Of a stretch of 5,713 bases of DNA, positions 4,916 through 5,713 are shown piece by piece. Within the stretch, counting starts at the first letter, position 1, and every line of letters begins with the position of its first letter. The notes under the pieces were generated by a model. The model ran no database searches. It saw only the letters and a list, made by a program, of their open reading frames with translations, and was not told where the DNA came from. The stretch covers positions 1 through 5,713 of the forward strand of contig VGKZ01000073.1 in NCBI GenBank assembly GCA_016866815.1, read 5' to 3'. Both the position numbers and the translations under genes were made by a program. This stretch comes from Candidatus Peregrinibacteria bacterium. GTDB taxonomy: Bacteria; Patescibacteriota; Gracilibacteria; Peribacterales; Peribacteraceae.

Positions 4916-5361
4916 TGTGCGCAAGAGGAAATCGTGGCTACCTCCCTCCACGAATATATCTGAATGCTCGGAAGAACACGTGCGAGAACTATTTCGAGCC
5001 TCCGCGTGTGCTGACTGCTCACGCCCTCGACACAGAGAGTTCTGTTTTCATTGCCAAAACCTTCTGGAGGCAAAATGGAGCAGTTTCCTTCGGTGAACTC
5101 GAAGGTCTCATCGCCCGCATAAGCACTGTCATCCATCAATTCAACGAACCCACGCTCCGCGCACGTCGTTGCGAGCTCCAGTGCCTGTGATGCCTGCATG
5201 AGCGCCAAACCATTCTGCAGTGAGGCAATGGAAAGAATTAAATAGGAACCGACAATGGAAATGGCGATCGCCATAATGAAGAGCACACTGAGTAAGAAGA
5301 TGTACGCAGGCCTCTTCGACCATGGACGTGATGCCGACCGTTGGCAATGATGGATTCTCAT
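4912..5361 (-). CDS. PilX-like membrane-anchored minor pilin
   Basis: This 149-residue protein has one N-terminal membrane helix (about 20-43, IFLLSVLFIMAIAISIVGS) after a basic stretch, then an amphipathic helix LMQASQALELATTCAERGFVEL. The globular part carries cysteines at 67, 94, 110 and 147, and ends in RRLEIVLARVLPSIQIYSWREV. A membrane helix followed by A..A...CAE..L and a closing I.SW.EV segment is a layout I associate with PilX/GspK-N-like proteins encoded beside minor pilins in CPR genomes; it lacks a G-F-T-L-I-E prepilin motif. It overlaps the upstream propeller gene (ATGA, 5361-5358) and the downstream PilW-like gene (ATGA, 4915-4912), so all three are probably translated together. 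Function in pilus assembly is inferred from context. Confidence 0.7.
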   Translation of the reverse strand: MRIHHCQRSASRPWSKRPAYIFLLSVLFIMAIAISIVGSYLILSIASLQNGLALMQASQALELATTCAERGFVELMDDSAYAGDETFEFTEGNCSILPPEGFGNENRTLCVEGVSSQHTRRLEIVLARVLPSIQIYSWREVATISSCAQ

Positions 5362-5713
5362 CCTGGTTTGATAACAATAAATGCTTTATTGGTAAGCAGG
5401 AAAACGCGGTCGTGACTGATAGAATATGTCACGCCTCTTCCCGCGCCTGTTGTGGTGTCATAGGACGCCACTTCGGGGTTCTGTCCCGCGGCAAAGCGTG
5501 CAAGATCAACGACCACCAGTTCCTTACTGCTGTTTCCGGTCGCCACAAAGCCGTAGGACGCTGTTAAATCTGCAGCAAGCCCGCTCGCTACGGCACCGAC
5601 TTCATGATTCCAGGGAGCGGAAGCAGGTACCGGCACTGAACTGACGTCGAAGAGGTGAAGTTCCTCCGTAACATCACCGGCATCCCTCGAAAGAAGAACG
5701 TATCCACCGACTG
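5358..5713 (-). CDS. Beta-propeller (LVIVD-like) surface protein, C-terminal part (runs off the window)
   Basis: The last 117 residues of a longer protein are visible; its start lies beyond base 5713. The sequence shows repeating blade-like units: GGYVLLSR...LHLFDVSSV, then GLAADLTASYGFVATG...ELVVVDLARF, and a last YSISHDRVFLLTNKAFIVIK. This alternation of a (Y/F)(V/L)hh strand and an LhhhD strand is that of LVIVD/YVTN-type propellers, which bind ligands or partners at cell surfaces. The stop codon overlaps the ATG of the PilX-like gene, so it belongs to the pilus operon. In CPR genomes such propellers can be fused to a prepilin-like N-terminus; whether that holds here cannot be seen. A GTG at 5636 is not the true start, because the frame and the repeat pattern continue upstream. 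Confidence 0.72.
   Translation of the reverse strand, partial: VGGYVLLSRDAGDVTEELHLFDVSSVPVPASAPWNHEVGAVASGLAADLTASYGFVATGNSSKELVVVDLARFAAGQNPEVASYDTTTGAGRGVTYSISHDRVFLLTNKAFIVIKPG

Overview
The window reads almost entirely on the minus strand, so biological order runs from high to low coordinates. The pilin sequence, the small gene neighbourhood, the absence of Shine-Dalgarno sites and a GC-rich palindromic repeat of a kind I associate with Candidate Phyla Radiation genomes suggest an uncultivated CPR bacterium, possibly of the Peregrinibacteria/Peribacteria type. That placement is inference; no 16S rRNA gene is present.

Region 5713-3646 is a type IV pilus gene cluster. It holds the C-terminal end of a beta-propeller (LVIVD-like) surface protein (5713-5358), a PilX-like membrane-anchored minor pilin (5361-4912), a PilW-like minor prepilin with an unusual cleavage site and a Cys-rich tail (4915-4295), and a canonical type IV prepilin (4163-3696). 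The first two junctions are 4-bp ATGA overlaps. A strong intrinsic terminator (3646-3672) closes the cluster.

Region 3594-2293 encodes a membrane sensor: TM, dCache ectodomain, TM, HAMP, and the first residues of a PAS domain. It ends there, without any output domain. Directly downstream is a scrambled tRNA locus. A 20-nt copy of the start of tRNA-Thr (2235-2254) is followed by an inverted repeat (2194-2229) and the intact tRNA-Thr(UGU) (2157-2083). After these comes a second copy of the tRNA anticodon arm (2071-1984), split in its anticodon loop by about 65 bp of GC-rich palindromic repeat. Sensor truncation, tRNA fragments on both sides and the palindromic insert together make this the most unusual part of the window.

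Region 1824-1 holds a 94-residue protein of unknown function, then the RNase P RNA gene (rnpB, about 1410-946) with its promoter and intrinsic terminator. Last comes the N-terminal 289 residues of a polyprenyl-phosphate sugar-phosphate transferase, which runs off the left edge and would start a surface glycan on its lipid carrier.

Functionally, the window combines surface structures (pili, propeller protein, glycan initiation, a sensor) with tRNA housekeeping: tRNA-Thr and the RNase P RNA that matures tRNA 5' ends.
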